From Bigelowiella natans CCMP2755 (taxonomy: Eukaryota > Cercozoa > Chlorarachniophyceae): 33,212 nucleotides of DNA. The notes beneath the pieces were generated by a model. That model was not told where the DNA came from. It was given only the letters and a program-made list of their open reading frames with translations, and made no database searches. The first letter of the stretch is position 1. Every line of letters starts with the position of its first letter. Position numbers and translations under genes: made by a program. Where the stretch lies: assembly GCA_000320545.1 (NCBI GenBank), contig ADNK01003478.1, forward strand, positions 1 to 33,212, written 5' to 3'. Shown piece after piece: positions 1-11,479 of this stretch.

Positions 1-215
1 TTAATCGTAGTATTGCGTCAATCTCCGAATTTGCTCACAAAACTCGCTAACACTCGGAAAATAGTTGATACTGTTTTTGTGTTCTCATGTTCTATTGAAT
101 GTCATGAATAAGACAAATATGGCGGCATTACACGTCCTCGATCGAGAGCGAGTGTGCGGTGCGGTGTGGTGTGGTGTGTGCGCCGAGAAACCGCCTTATT
201 CCTAGCTGCCCTCAC

Positions 216-304
216 CTTGATGTCTTTCGGGTAGTTATACAGAATCACGGGCGCATTGAATATCTTATCCGTAAGGAACTTCTCGTGCTCGGAAGCGAGG
301 TCTA

Positions 305-347
<43 letters not shown>

Positions 348-1017
348 ACCGCAGACGCATACGGTAGTAAGAGTCGCAAGTGTGGTAATAACCATACATT
401 CTAGTTTTGTTCTCTTCACGCCATCTAAATGTGTAATATGCCTATTTTTCCTATGTCTAATAGAGTCGCTAGAACAACACAAAAAGGCCTTCGCTCTCAC
501 CACGCTCTTATGCTGGAGGAGGGCCTTATTTCGTGCATTGTTTTTTTCAGCGCTATATGTATGATCAACAACTGACTACGGCTTACCCCAAAAGACTGGG
601 AACTCGAATCTATGTTTTCCTGAGTCATATTTGAATAGAACAAGGCGGGGGAGCACTAGCCTCAGCACCGTCATCTGCTGCACTCAAAGGATTTTCGCTC
701 CCCATTCGCATTTTGCAGGCAAACGACACGACTCATTTCATCACGCCGCCGAAACACAACCTTTGGTCTTTTTCTTCAAGTCTTTTGCTTTCATTTTCTT
801 TGCCTCCTCCTCGGTGATGACGATAGCCCGGTATTCCTACCCACCACGGCAACACAGCCCCAAACAATCGATTGAGAGAGATTACCGGTGCGCTGCGACT
901 ACGCTTTCAGCACTACCCTCGTTGCCCCTCTCTCGCAATTATACCGGCGCAATGCGTTTTTAAGATGTATGTATGCGTGCATGGTAGTTCGGTGCTGGAA
1001 CCAAATTGATTCTAAGC

Positions 1018-1086
<69 letters not shown>

Positions 1087-1127
1087 AGTCGCTTGTATGG
1101 TTTCCCTGTAATAACAATGCGTTTCCA

Positions 1128-1177
<50 letters not shown>

Positions 1178-2429
1178 CGGGACATTGAAACAATGGCAGG
1201 CCACAACATCAATCAACGAAAACAACAGCAGTGGCAACCAAGAAGAACTTGCAACGAATCTTTCAGCTTTGAAGGGGCCAGCGCGTCCTTGGCGACTTTC
1301 CCGCGTTTCTTCGCCTGAATGCAGGAACCACGCGCGCACGTGCACATACGAATCAAACACGTAGCACAACACATTCTTCATAATGCATCCATTTGAAAAC
1401 GATGTTTCCCTCCTCAAAAAGGTCCACAAAGCATGAGAAACCATTAGGACGGGCTCCGACGATTCGCATGCCGCGAGACGCAAGTACCGGCGTATTCAGT
1501 GAAGATTGAAAGGAGCAATACTTTGGGATTCAAGCGTCGTTTGTGGTGTGAGATGACTACCTGTGCAAACTCGCGCTGATGGTAGTCGGTAAGAAGCTGC
1601 ACGTCGTTGGCGCACTTGGTCAAAACGCTTTGAACGCAGTATTTGACGTAGTCCTCCGCTAGCGCCATGTCGTCCTGTCCGCGTTCAGAGGGCAATGTGT
1701 GTGTCGGAATACCGTTTACTCATTGATTGTGATTGATTCTTGTGCATTTGTCTGTTAATTTCGATAGTTTTTAATTCCATCTTCATAAAGGCATATCTAT
1801 CATTATCTAATCCAGTTGTGCATCGAATCTTCCTTTCGGGCAACCATCTGACCTCCAGCGTCGCGAAGGCGATTTCTGGCTCAATCATCCAGAACTCTGC
1901 AAGGTGCCTGCCGTTGAGCAGTACGGGGGGGAAGAATGAGGAGAGGGGGGACAATCGAGAGAAGAAATTTTGCTTTATTCTTGTATCTTCCTCCTTTTAT
2001 CTCAGAGGCCGAGTTTAAAATCATTATTAGACATCGTGTTGTGTGTGTTATACGCAGCCTTACCCCCCCCCCCCCACCCCCCACCCCCTTCCCCCCATGC
2101 CCTTCTGTTCATCGTCTAACCTCGTGGTCTTAGACTTTTCCGCACGGAATGTGGGGCCGAAGGTGTACACGTCGGAAAATGCACAGGCGTACGTTTCAAC
2201 GTTCAACTGGCCTGGGATCAAAAACAGAGGATGGTGATGGTGGTGATGATGATGAGTATAATCGTGATGGCGATGAAATAATGATGATGAAGAAGGAATC
2301 ACGTGAAGAAGCATCATCACCAAACGTTTCATAAAACACTCCCCGAGGAAACGATAAAGGTAGCATTTAATTCTCCAAGTTAAGGGCGTGATTATGATAT
2401 AACATGGCGCTTTGCTCTCTCCATCGTTG

Positions 2430-2463
<34 letters not shown>

Positions 2464-3197
2464 CGGAGACGGTGAGACTAACTGGTTTTCCGAAGAAATC
2501 TTTCGAGTAATCAATTTTGTCGGTCTGCGACATGAAAATAACAACGCACACGAGAACACCAAAACACACACGTCCCAAGCCAGTCCTGGTCACCATCTCA
2601 TGCGCGTACCCGCAAACTTGCACATATTCACTCGCAATGTCGCCAATCGTTCTTATTATAGTGCGGTGAGGGGGATCGAAGACAAAATGGGGAAAAGCAA
2701 AAATAATAAACGAAAGAATAAAAAAAAGAAAGAGACATACCTTCTTCTCGGCGTCCATAACGACTGGGATGTCGGAGATCTTGCTCCCTTCTTTGATAAG
2801 ATTGGTTACGGAGAACATCTCACCGGCACCTTCGCAATCCGCCCCCGTAAGAAGCGGCGTGTGGACGTATTTAAAGCCATGGCCTGAAGAGACGGTAGAG
2901 GTGTATACAATACTATTAATTGTCTTTCATGATGTATCAGACATCTCCCCCCTCCCCCCCTCCCACACCTCTCCATGCCCCATCTCTATGCTCTATATAT
3001 ATTTCTATATATTGTATATATTCGTGCATTGAAGTCGGTTTCTGTACGCAGCAGGAAGGGGACGACGTGTGGCTGCTGAATGGTAGTATCGATTAGCGAT
3101 GACCTTGGAAGAACGAGTGAGTCGCCCAAGCGCACTGGTTGCGGATGTTCTGCACAGCACGCATTGTGCGTGTGCGAATACGCCTTGAGACACACAA

Positions 3198-3266
<69 letters not shown>

Positions 3267-4384
3267 ACACAAATTTAGTAAAACTAATAAAGAAAAATAT
3301 TGAATACTGATGTTCAAATATATAATTCCATTTGTATGCGCGCGCGCGCGCGCGTGTGTGTGTATCCTCAAAGACCTACCAATCACCTACCAGTTTTGGT
3401 TTTCTCGCATGTACTCAAGCGTCAGCTTCTTCTTCGGAATGGGGTACGTCGCAGCATCCACGCCGCCTGATTTTTGAAGATATTTTAACAAGTTTCTTCT
3501 CATGTACTGACCGCTGAGAGGACTCCCGCAACCAACACTCGTCAAACACACCTATGAGTACTTGCTATCCCTATGAAAGAAATGTTGATGTTCAGTTGGA
3601 TATTTACCAAGGATAGTAACGCTCTCAGCCTTCAGTTCGATTGCTTGTCCTTTGGCCACAGATTTCACGATCTGTGTAAGACAACAAGGGCAAATCTCTT
3701 TTACTATCCCCTTTCGTTGAGACTAAATGATCAAGTGGATACTATCGAGGTATATACCACAGCCGCTTTTTTTTCAATACAATTCCGTATGATTCAGTGC
3801 TGCATGGCATGCGAATGCTGTGGGCTCAAAACCTTTCCATTTACTTTGCAAGATACGCCTGTCCCCCCCTTCGCAAAAACCCCCTCAACTTTTTGGTTTT
3901 TCTCCTCATCCTCTCCCTTCTGCACTAGAACTTGCAGGTTTCCTGGGCAGGAGCCTATTGATTGTGTGTGGGGGGGTGGGGGGTGGGGGTGGAGATTAGA
4001 CAAAGTTGTTGTGGGGTAATAAACGTCCCGCACATAATCTCTCCCATCCCTCCCCTTCCTCTCCACTTCTAGCTTCGCTGCTGCTTTCACATGAGGATGT
4101 CTCACCGTCGTTGAGCTCGACAAAAGCCATTTTTTCCCCTTGCTTTCTCATTGTCTGCATCCATCTATTTGTTTGTATTACGCGAAAAGAGTTTACTACA
4201 AAGGTTGTAGAGTTGGTGGTGACGCGGAGCGCAACTTGAAACACACGGTGCAAATATGAAATTGACATTCTCTCTCCCCCCCCCCCACCCCTTGACACAA
4301 AAAACAGCATGCTTACCCGCAGACGGTTACATCCTTTCCTTCGTAGGCGAATGCGTCCTCGTTCTCAAGAATGTCTTTGAGAAC
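216..4384 (-). CDS. NARS: Asparaginyl-tRNA synthetase, partial at both ends
   Basis: Class II aminoacyl-tRNA synthetase that charges tRNA-Asn. Fourteen exons (minus, in order): 4317-4384, 4106-4164, 3845-3954, 3608-3671, 3391-3466, 3104-3183, 2741-2883, 2464-2524, 2121-2211, 1853-1907, 1561-1674, 1249-1314, 761-836, 216-307. They sum to 1155 nt (385 codons) and all phases agree. The first four exons form the OB-fold tRNA-binding domain ([10 protein letters not shown], then SCPGNLQV, then [15 protein letters not shown]). Catalytic core: [14 protein letters not shown], motif 2 as [15 protein letters not shown] followed by [11 protein letters not shown], and [12 protein letters not shown] with NYPKDIK near the edge. 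Motif 3 (GxGxGxxR) must lie beyond the left edge. The first exon with the start codon was not found upstream of 4384. The family call is firm. Cytosolic versus organellar form cannot be decided without the N-terminus. Exons 1249-1314 and 761-836 are less conserved and are supported mainly by phase and position. Confidence 0.93.
309..346. repeat. (TG)n microsatellite abutting a splice acceptor
   Basis: On the minus strand this (CA)n tract runs directly into the CAG acceptor of the last visible synthetase exon (exon starts at 307), so the repeat replaces the usual pyrimidine tract. Confidence 0.95.
1019..1175. repeat. (TA)n and (GA)n microsatellites in a synthetase intron
   Basis: (TA)n spans about 1019-1082 and (GA)n about 1136-1175. 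Both lie in the intron between exons 1249-1314 and 761-836. Long frames predicted here only encode Tyr-Ile or Leu-Ser dipeptide runs. Confidence 0.95.
2063..2097. repeat. Poly-C rich tract
   Basis: A run of C broken by single A and T bases, inside the intron just downstream (minus sense) of exon 2121-2211. Similar C or G runs recur in other introns, for example 4276-4290, 6612-6630 and 32201-32224. Confidence 0.9.
2431..2463. repeat. (CTA)n microsatellite forming a splice donor
   Basis: Read on the minus strand this is (GTA)n beginning exactly at the donor of exon 2464-2524, so the first repeat unit supplies the GT. Confidence 0.9.
3208..3265. repeat. (GA)n microsatellite
   Basis: Intronic, about 25 nt upstream (minus sense) of the synthetase exon that starts at 3183. 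On the coding strand it is a (CT)n tract followed by TGTGTGTTTGTGTGTC and CAAG, and acts as an extended pyrimidine tract. Confidence 0.95.
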
Positions 4385-5058
4385 CTAATGGCGAATGAAT
4401 ATTTACCAACCATGCTTTAAAATCTTCTGCCGGAATCATAAAATACGGAGGGGGCACACCTGCATGCATGCACGTGCTGTTGCATCGATCACGCACAGCG
4501 GAGCAAACAGATGCAACATCGATCAGCGCTGTGCGTAGCCGCTGCTACGTGTAGTGTTTTGCACAGCTACGCTGCATCAGGATGACCAGTGAAAAGATTT
4601 GATCAATTCATCACATCCGTCTCACATTGCATGCTGCAATTGGGATGATGATGAGATCGACTACATGATCGAATGGCCATTGTCTGTGCCCCACTAAGAC
4701 TGCACATGAGACTGCGTGCCAGCACGCATGGAGCACCGCTACATGTTCCGCACTGTTGTGAATGTATGAAAGTACACCGGAGTGAACGATGACGACGACA
4801 GGATTGCATCACGGTAGTAGTGACGGCGCAATGAGCGATGTGATACGTACGGATGAACCAGGCCGAAACATGCCAGCACATAGCTTTTAGAAGCCTGTGC
4901 TTTGTGGTTAGATGCAGCATGGTCATAATGATCATCGAGTGGGAACTCAATTATACCATACATGGTAACCAGCACCACATATCATCGGTATCTCACATCA
5001 TCATTGTCGAAGCGCTTTAAGAGCATAATTAAGCATATTCCTCCCCCCTTTTCCAGCC
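4385..5058. other. Unassigned stretch between NARS and EMC2
   Basis: The first exon or exons of the synthetase should lie here, but I see no convincing coding segment. About 4440-4990 has many short palindromes (GCATGC, TGCATGCA, ATCGAT, ACGT) and resembles the gene-free islands near 11.5-12.1, 18.2-19.2 and 25-25.9 kb. The minus-strand frame 4603-4950 in this stretch has no recognisable protein features. Confidence 0.5.
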
Positions 5059-5538
5059 TTAGAGTACGCTTTTGTAATTTCCATCTCCGTCCTGAGAGAG
5101 GTAGGAAAAGAGCTGGATTACGACAAATTTCTCCAACCTTTCACCATATTTTTATCATGCATATTATTCATTCGACTCCCTTCACCATGTTGTGTGTGTG
5201 TGTGTGCGCGCGCGTTGAGCGTAGAGAAACTCATCAAAAGCTACCCACCACTCGAAAAGCTCCTGCATCTGAGGAGTCACCTGGGGGAATACACATGAAT
5301 TTGATGATCAGCGAATAAACACACACACACACACACACAAGTAGAGGGGGGCAAGGGATAAACATGTTACTAGCACCCCCCCCCTCCCTTCTCCCCTTTG
5401 CACATGCGTTCAGCCCACAGCTTCTAGTTACATCAAACCTTGAGGCATCGAATGCACATGGCCAAGCCGAAGAGAGATCGGACATTTCCAGGGCACAGCT
5501 CCAACGCCTGGATGTAGTACGTCCTGATGATGATGATG

Positions 5539-5584
<46 letters not shown>

Positions 5585-5859
5585 ACAAATACAAAAAGCT
5601 AAAAGCATCAGAGGTCGGTCAGAAAGGTCATCGATAAAACCACTGAGGAAAATGGAAAGTCGCTGCTCTTTTCTTATCCTCGACTGGTATGTGTTATATG
5701 CTGCTGCTACGCCTCCAACATTTCTAGTACTACTACTCCTAATGGGAAAATGGCGTTCATCGTCGTACTTCGCAGTTTCGATCGGGTTTCTCACGTTGCC
5801 CTTCCTCTTTTGCTGGCCTATGATCAGCGATAGGGAGCAAACACAAACACAAACACACA

Positions 5860-5899
<40 letters not shown>

Positions 5900-6275
5900 A
5901 CGCCTCTCAGAGACCCGTTACAACGTAGCACTCCCAACCAGATATCCTTGCTTTAGTTATAGGAGGAAGCTTTGATATCAATCACTACTCGCTCCCCCGC
6001 AATTATCTATCATGCTGTAGAACAGCACGGCACCGACCGAGAGAATATAAAGCGTCAGCATAAAGCAGCGGGTAACGATAGTCATGAGGCTCGATGAGAA
6101 TCGCTTCCTCGTAGCAGAACTTGACATATTCGTATCTTTGTGGTAAAAACAAGCGGACAAAACACCAAGAACATGATAATGCGCGTGAATGCACTCTCTA
6201 TCGAGGAGGATGGGGAGAAACGACGAGGAAGATAGGGCACTTTGATGCTGGGGTCAGCTCAATAGAGGATTATGA

Positions 6276-6309
<34 letters not shown>

Positions 6310-6730
6310 GGTGATGATGGGGAAGCTTATGATGATGAGTGCTCCGAATAATAGCGGATTGATGAGTCACTCGAAGTTGCTTACGACTAATACTTGTACT
6401 TCCCCTGCTACTACTAATACTACTACTGCTACTACTACCGCTCCAACGATGTGTACGCCTCCGCCAACTCTAGCCATCCTTCAAGATCTCCAGGGAAAAT
6501 CTAGAGAGAGGGGGGAGGGATAGGATATAAGAGTGTGAGTGTGTGTCGTTATGTTTTTCTTTTCTGAGTTATGTGACGGCAGCCCTTTCTCTTTCACAGC
6601 ATTCACTTAAACCCCCCCCCCCCTCCCCCCCTTCTGATACACACAGCCAGCAGAATACCTTGAGGTACTTATTTAGTGCTTCCACTGTAGCGCTGGTGTC
6701 TCCTTTCGCCTGATGGTGAGACCCAGAAAT

Positions 6731-6769
<39 letters not shown>

Positions 6770-6961
6770 TCATATGTTGATAGTTAGTATTGATTGCGTC
6801 TGCCCAAACGCCACGCCCTTCCGCGTCGCTCCATGAAATCGTCACGAGCAAGCCTTTCGCAGAGTCTACTTCTCTTCTCTCTAATCTCCCCCCACCTTGG
6901 CGATGCATGCCAGTCGGCGATATGCGTGCTTGTTCGCCTGGTCCCGATGAAGAATAGCTGT

Positions 6962-7005
<44 letters not shown>

Positions 7006-8179
7006 ACAAGCAATCGTCAGGGTTTTGGTGGTGATTTAACTCTAGTGGGCGCCTCCCCCTCAATATCATTTTGAAGTCGAAGCGATGTTGTTGTGGAAAG
7101 GCGTTGGTTGTTGATGCATATATTATTACAGTTATAGATCCTGGTGGCGTTTTCGTAGTTGCCTTGAAATTCCTGACAAATTCGGCAAATGACAATAGTA
7201 AAGAACACATTACTTCTTAAGCCCGAAATCATCATCATCAGCAGCAGCAGCAGCAGAAGCAGCATCTTTGACATCGTCAGCATCACACGATTACATATAA
7301 TCTTGCTTTGAGTCTATCCAGCCGGATCGAGCCCTCAGGCTTCTTGAACTTTTTCTCCAGCCTGAAACCAAGAACCCACGAATGAGGAATCTTCATCGGA
7401 GCTTGTACTGCATTCAATCTAGCTCCGAATGATAAATGGATCACATTGAATTGCGTCCCCCACCCCCTCTCACCATTTTACCACACACATAACAGTCTTC
7501 TTCGCTGTCATCGCCACATGTTCAACGGCAGCACGGCCCATACCGAGTTGTGTACATGTCGTACGCAAGCTGGGCATCTCCTATGTCCAAAGACGAGATC
7601 ATCACGTCCTCGATCATGTCCCATTCTGATGTGATATGAACACGTTTGGTCAGGCCCCCTTCTCTGCTCTTCTTTGAATAAAACGCCACACAGTTTATGC
7701 TAAATGCTATTCTCTCATGTTACAGCGTACCGTCATCTCCTAATTGGTGACTGTTGATTAGATCGAGTCCGTATTTCACAACCAAATCCGGTTTTCGCAT
7801 CTAGCCAATTCAGGAAATCAGATAATACGTACAAGCGCAGTGAAATAGTAACATTAGCCTAGCATTCGACACTGGTTATGACTGCCTTCGTCACAGATGG
7901 AACCCATGGAGAAGAATGCGTGGGAATGAGGGGAGTGGACCTTGTGATTTTTTAGAAATTGAATAAGCTCCAGCTTCTCCTTGACCTCGGCATTGGGTGT
8001 CACCTCGAGTTTTTTCAGCTTCTCTACCAAAGAACCTGTTGTATCGTCGAAGGCAGGCAGGCATAAACTCTCTGGCTTTAGATAGAATGTACAAATTTGT
8101 TAATGTTGTTGTTTGGGGGTAAATTCGCAGTGCCTTGGGGGTCATCTGAGAGAGTGAACTCGTCCGTGAGAGAGGCCAT
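5059..8179 (-). CDS. EMC2: ER membrane protein complex subunit 2 (TPR protein)
   Basis: EMC2 is the cytosolic TPR subunit of the ER membrane complex, which inserts tail-anchored and multi-pass proteins. Thirteen exons (minus): 8134-8179, 7941-8035, 7731-7800, 7544-7625, 7295-7361, 7130-7172, 6896-6957, 6659-6709, 6439-6500, 6034-6135, 5439-5523, 5245-5280, 5059-5091. Total 834 nt, 277 aa plus TAA, close to the roughly 300 aa of known EMC2. Conserved stretches in order: LINSHQLGDDEWDMIEDVMI, LEKKFKKPEGSIRLDRLKAR, GNYENATRIYNSILHRDQAN, FPGDLEGWLELAEAYTSLER, YVKFCYEEAILIEPHDYRYP and YYIQALELCPGNVRSLFGLA. These match EMC2 TPR repeats in order and spacing. The first intron needs a GC donor (AAG/GCAC at 8133), so the N-terminal 16 residues are tentative. 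About eight residues usual between the last two TPR blocks are missing, so a microexon may lie in the 5524-6033 intron. Seven of the introns are under 200 nt. Confidence 0.9.
5525..5581. repeat. (GAT)n(GA)n compound microsatellite at an acceptor
   Basis: On the minus strand this reads (TC)n then (ATC)n and ends in the CAG acceptor of EMC2 exon 5439-5523. Confidence 0.92.
5862..5894. repeat. (CA)n microsatellite
   Basis: Lies in the 510-bp EMC2 intron 5524-6033. A related (CA)n at about 5321-5340 lies in the next intron. Confidence 0.95.
6271..6319. repeat. (GAT)n(GGT)n compound microsatellite
   Basis: Intronic, between EMC2 exons 6439-6500 and 6034-6135. A degenerate (ACT)n at about 6402-6438 directly follows the upstream donor, on the minus strand (GTA)n starting at the GT. 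Confidence 0.9.
6733..6764. repeat. (AT)n microsatellite
   Basis: In the EMC2 intron between exons 6896-6957 and 6659-6709. Confidence 0.95.
6965..6994. repeat. (CAG)n microsatellite next to an acceptor
   Basis: On the minus strand (CTG)n, ending a few bases before the CCAACAG acceptor of EMC2 exon 6896-6957. It lies outside coding sequence, so it does not encode a homopolymer. Confidence 0.95.
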
Positions 8180-10156
8180 CGCGCTGGAGCAATGAGGAAG
8201 ACGAGGCTGCTCTGGCCGAAGTTTTATTTTTCTTGATTTTGTTAAGAAAAACAAGACGCAATGTGTAAAATCCAAGCCTTTTTCTAAAATTATCTAGGGC
8301 TGGTTTTGGTAAAAAAAAAAGGGAAATTCTTCGGTATCTGTGCGATTTGTTTTGTACACTTCCAACCGAGTGCGGCGGCCTGGGAAGTCCTTTCCCCCCA
8401 CTTTCTCGGAACCGCCAATTCTGGTTTTGAGAAAGTTCTCGAAATTCCATATTCAGATTGATCACAATTTTTAATACAAGGTAGAAAATGAATATTTCAT
8501 TGTTGAATCAATAAGAAATTGTGAAAATGCAGACAAAATCATTGTATTTCCAAGCAATTATGAACTACAAGCGTCCATCGAATTGCTGTTTTTCGATGGG
8601 GGTACCCAAAAAGTTTATTTTCCATGATTACATGGGATTTGGGAACAAAATACTAGGAAAAAACAAGGATTTTGATAGAAATAGAGAAGCATAGTGCTGC
8701 CCGAGGAAGGGCAAAAAACAGTCAACAAGAATGAAATCCGGTTTTGAACAATAATTATCTAAACGGGATGCATTTAGCCAACATTTACCGTCATTTAGGC
8801 CACATTAGGATGAAAACCCCTCATGCATTCGTGCATTTGGTTTGAGGTACCCACCAGCTGACAATCAGAAACCAAACTACTCAACCATCCAACGGAGTCT
8901 TCACTGACCCATTGGCCTCTCTGTGACGATGGAGTTCGTAGAGTTTGGCTTCTCATTCGTGTAACAGTGAAGTGGTGCTTTTCGAGAGCTATGAGTCAGA
9001 ACATGTGTAGTACCGAGAGTGAAGAATAGAAGCTTTTGCACACCTCACAGGATGTAGGAAAACAATGGAGAATGAAAATTTGAACAACCATGCTACAAGT
9101 TTCGAAGAATAATGTTTGCTACCCTTTCGAACTCAAAAAAAATTGAAGAGAAGAGCTTGGCATGCCACTGCTATGTGTTGTCCCTGGATTTGATGAATTC
9201 ACTCGCTTTGCCCTCTCTCCTGTCCTGGAAAATGTTGAAGACAATTTTTCAAAGAAAAAATATGCCCATCGAAGAGAAAGGAGACTATGAAAAAAAGAAG
9301 ATATGATGTAGAGATGATGCGAGCTTAGAGAAGGATAGCGATGATGCTTTGCTGCGAGACTTTTTGGGAACTGCTTGGGAAGTTGGGATGCTACTAGCTA
9401 TGCACTGGATTACAAATACCCCTGAACCCTGGATATATTATGTTGCCCCTGTGTACTACTATACTAGTTGGCGTCTTCATCCCCCCCGCCCCCCCCCCTC
9501 TCTCTCTCTCCCTCTCTCTCTGTGTGTGTGTGTGTCCCCTCACCTTCCCTCCCTCGTCCCCTTTCTCTGTGTTTTTTAATTTGTCACTTTCACCATTACC
9601 ACTACAATTGCAAATGTGCACTACAACTTCCGTCATACTGCTACGATCACGATGTCTTCAATTTTTGGGCTACTACTACTACCATCATGCTATTTTGTAC
9701 CTACTGGGATCCGTCTGCTGCTACCACTTTAGAGAGATAACTGCGATGATTGCTAGCTACATTATGTATTGAGACACAGGACTTGCTACTATGTTCGTGC
9801 TTGATGACGTCATGCTTACGATTTCGCTAGAGATGTTCCTGTTGAAGGCCATGTTTCATTCCCGCTCGCTGTCTCGTTTTTCTATCCGGTGTCTTTCCGT
9901 TCCTCTATTTGGTGTCTTTCTGTTGGTGTCTCGTTCCGTCTCCACTTTACAGTTTCATCTGTCTTTGGTCTCTGCTGTCTCGGATGTCTATGTTTCCTGT
10001 TTGACTCTTCTGGTCTGCTGTTGTGCGTCTGGACGTTGTAGTATACATCTATTTCGTGTGAGCGGTTCCTCGTACTTTCGGTGTAGATAGAATGTTGGAA
10101 AGATGCAGAATGTTGGAGAGAACTAGATGTGCGAAGCGAGAGTATACTAGAGTTTG

Positions 10157-10448
10157 GTTAGGGATGTAGAGTAAATGGAGTTAGTCTGTGTTGAGTCGTC
10201 TGTCCGAAAATCTGGCACTAGATTTCCCGCTGAATGCATACTTTAGTCACTGTGAAACGAACACAAATGCTGTCAATTACTACTATCACTATGGACCTGT
10301 GCTGCTGTTAGGGATATAGAGTTAAGTCTATGTTGAGTCGTCTGTCCGAAAATTTGGCACTAGATTTCCCGCTGAATACATACTTTAGTCACTGTGAAAC
10401 GAACACAAATACTGTCGATTACTACCATCACTATGGACCTGTGCTGCT
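10157..10448. repeat. Two-copy tandem repeat, about 150 and 142 bp
   Basis: Copy 1 is about 10157-10306 and copy 2 about 10307-10448. Both begin GTTAGGGAT and share GAGTCGTCTGTCCGAAAAT, TGGCACTAGATTTCCCGCTG and TATGGACCTGTGCTGCTG. They differ by an 8-nt indel near the start and a few substitutions, so the duplication is fairly recent. A third copy begins with GTTAGA at 10449 but does not continue. No coding function is seen. Confidence 0.9.
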
Positions 10449-11321
10449 GTTAGATCACATAATGTTGCTGATGGGATGATGCTAGGCCCTAACACTGTAG
10501 ATTCACTCAATTCTGTGAGATGTCGTCACTACGTTGTCATTACGTTGTTACTATGCTTGGAATGCACTAAAGGGACTACAGAACATTGAAAAGATACTTT
10601 GATTAGTTGTACTGTACGCCTGGAATATGCTGTTAAAAGAATCACCACAATATTTGTCACACAAGAGAGAAATCTAGATAGTCCAGATAGATATGTTGGC
10701 GAATGTAGTCTGTGTGTCGTTATATCGTACTGTACTACAACTCGTTCCTACTAGTGTTCCTTCGTTCCCGTTCTTCTACATTTTGTCCCTGCCATCGCAC
10801 ACCGTGTTTCCTGTGTTACGAATTCGACACATGCTACTACATTTTGTTCCTGTTCCTGCTGCTGGTTGGTGTTGCGGAGTTTTGTTCCTGTCCTCGTCTA
10901 CCCGTCGTTCCTGTACCGTTCTTCTGTGTTTCTCTGTTCCTGCCTATTTTCTTGCTTCCGGAGTGTTGTGGTTCAGTCTCTCGCACGAATGAAGAAACTC
11001 TTTCGGATTTGTGGCTGTGGTATTGTCATGGTTGATGATGCTAGATTCCTGCATATGGCGAATTTCGTTTCTGGAAGTGTGTCAAGTTTTGGCGCCAGTC
11101 ATCGTCTGTTAGGATGCTGCATGTTCAGTCGTTTGGATTCTTTCTGTTCCTTCTGGTTGCTTTACGTTTGTGGGTTTGCGATCGAGTGGAGAGACATTCA
11201 AGCGTACATAGAGCTAGAAGCAAAAATGAAGTGAAATAGAAGCTAGAAGCAGATAGACAGATGATGCTAGAAGCAGAAACAAAGTGAAGTGTGCATAGCG
11301 AGGGGATAGATAGGGGGGGGG

Positions 11322-11377
11322 AGCTTCGCTGGAAACACTGACTTTTGTCAGTTTGGGGTTCAATTCCCCTTGAAGCT
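11322..11377 (+). other. tRNA-like fold without a D arm
   Basis: The outer stem AGCTTC pairs with GAAGCT. A central hairpin ACTGAC-TTTT-GTCAGT follows, then a T-arm-like hairpin GGGG-TTCAATT-CCCC that resembles a pol III B box (GGTTCAATTCC). Only nine bases replace the D arm and the whole fold is about 56 nt. It is probably a tRNA relic or a chance fold rather than a working nuclear tRNA gene. Confidence 0.25.
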
Positions 11378-11479
11378 GCTCTTTCACATTGATGATGATG
11401 ATGAACACATTTTAATCACATTTTGACATGACGAAATGAAACAAAAATGTCAACCCTCATGCCGATCCATCCATTATTC

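Noticed and set aside
888-1364. 158-codon plus-strand frame and overlapping frames on both strands
   Set aside because: Made of (TA)n and (GA)n repeats giving Tyr-Ile and Arg-Glu runs; lies in an intron of the synthetase gene.
2060-2818. 252-codon minus-strand frame
   Set aside because: A chance read-through of three synthetase exons (2741-2883, 2464-2524, 2121-2211) with their introns; the conserved exon parts are kept in the synthetase model.
5234-5896. 220-codon minus and 203-codon plus frames
   Set aside because: Composed mainly of (CA)n, (GA)n and (GAT)n repeats within EMC2 introns.
6271-6319. CRISPR-like or direct-repeat array
   Set aside because: Simple trinucleotide repeats without spacers; no CRISPR array exists in this eukaryotic window.
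10693-11234. Overlapping hydrophobic plus-strand frames of 99-122 codons
   Set aside because: Pyrimidine-rich DNA gives Phe, Leu, Ser and Cys in all frames; no motif or splice support for a membrane protein.
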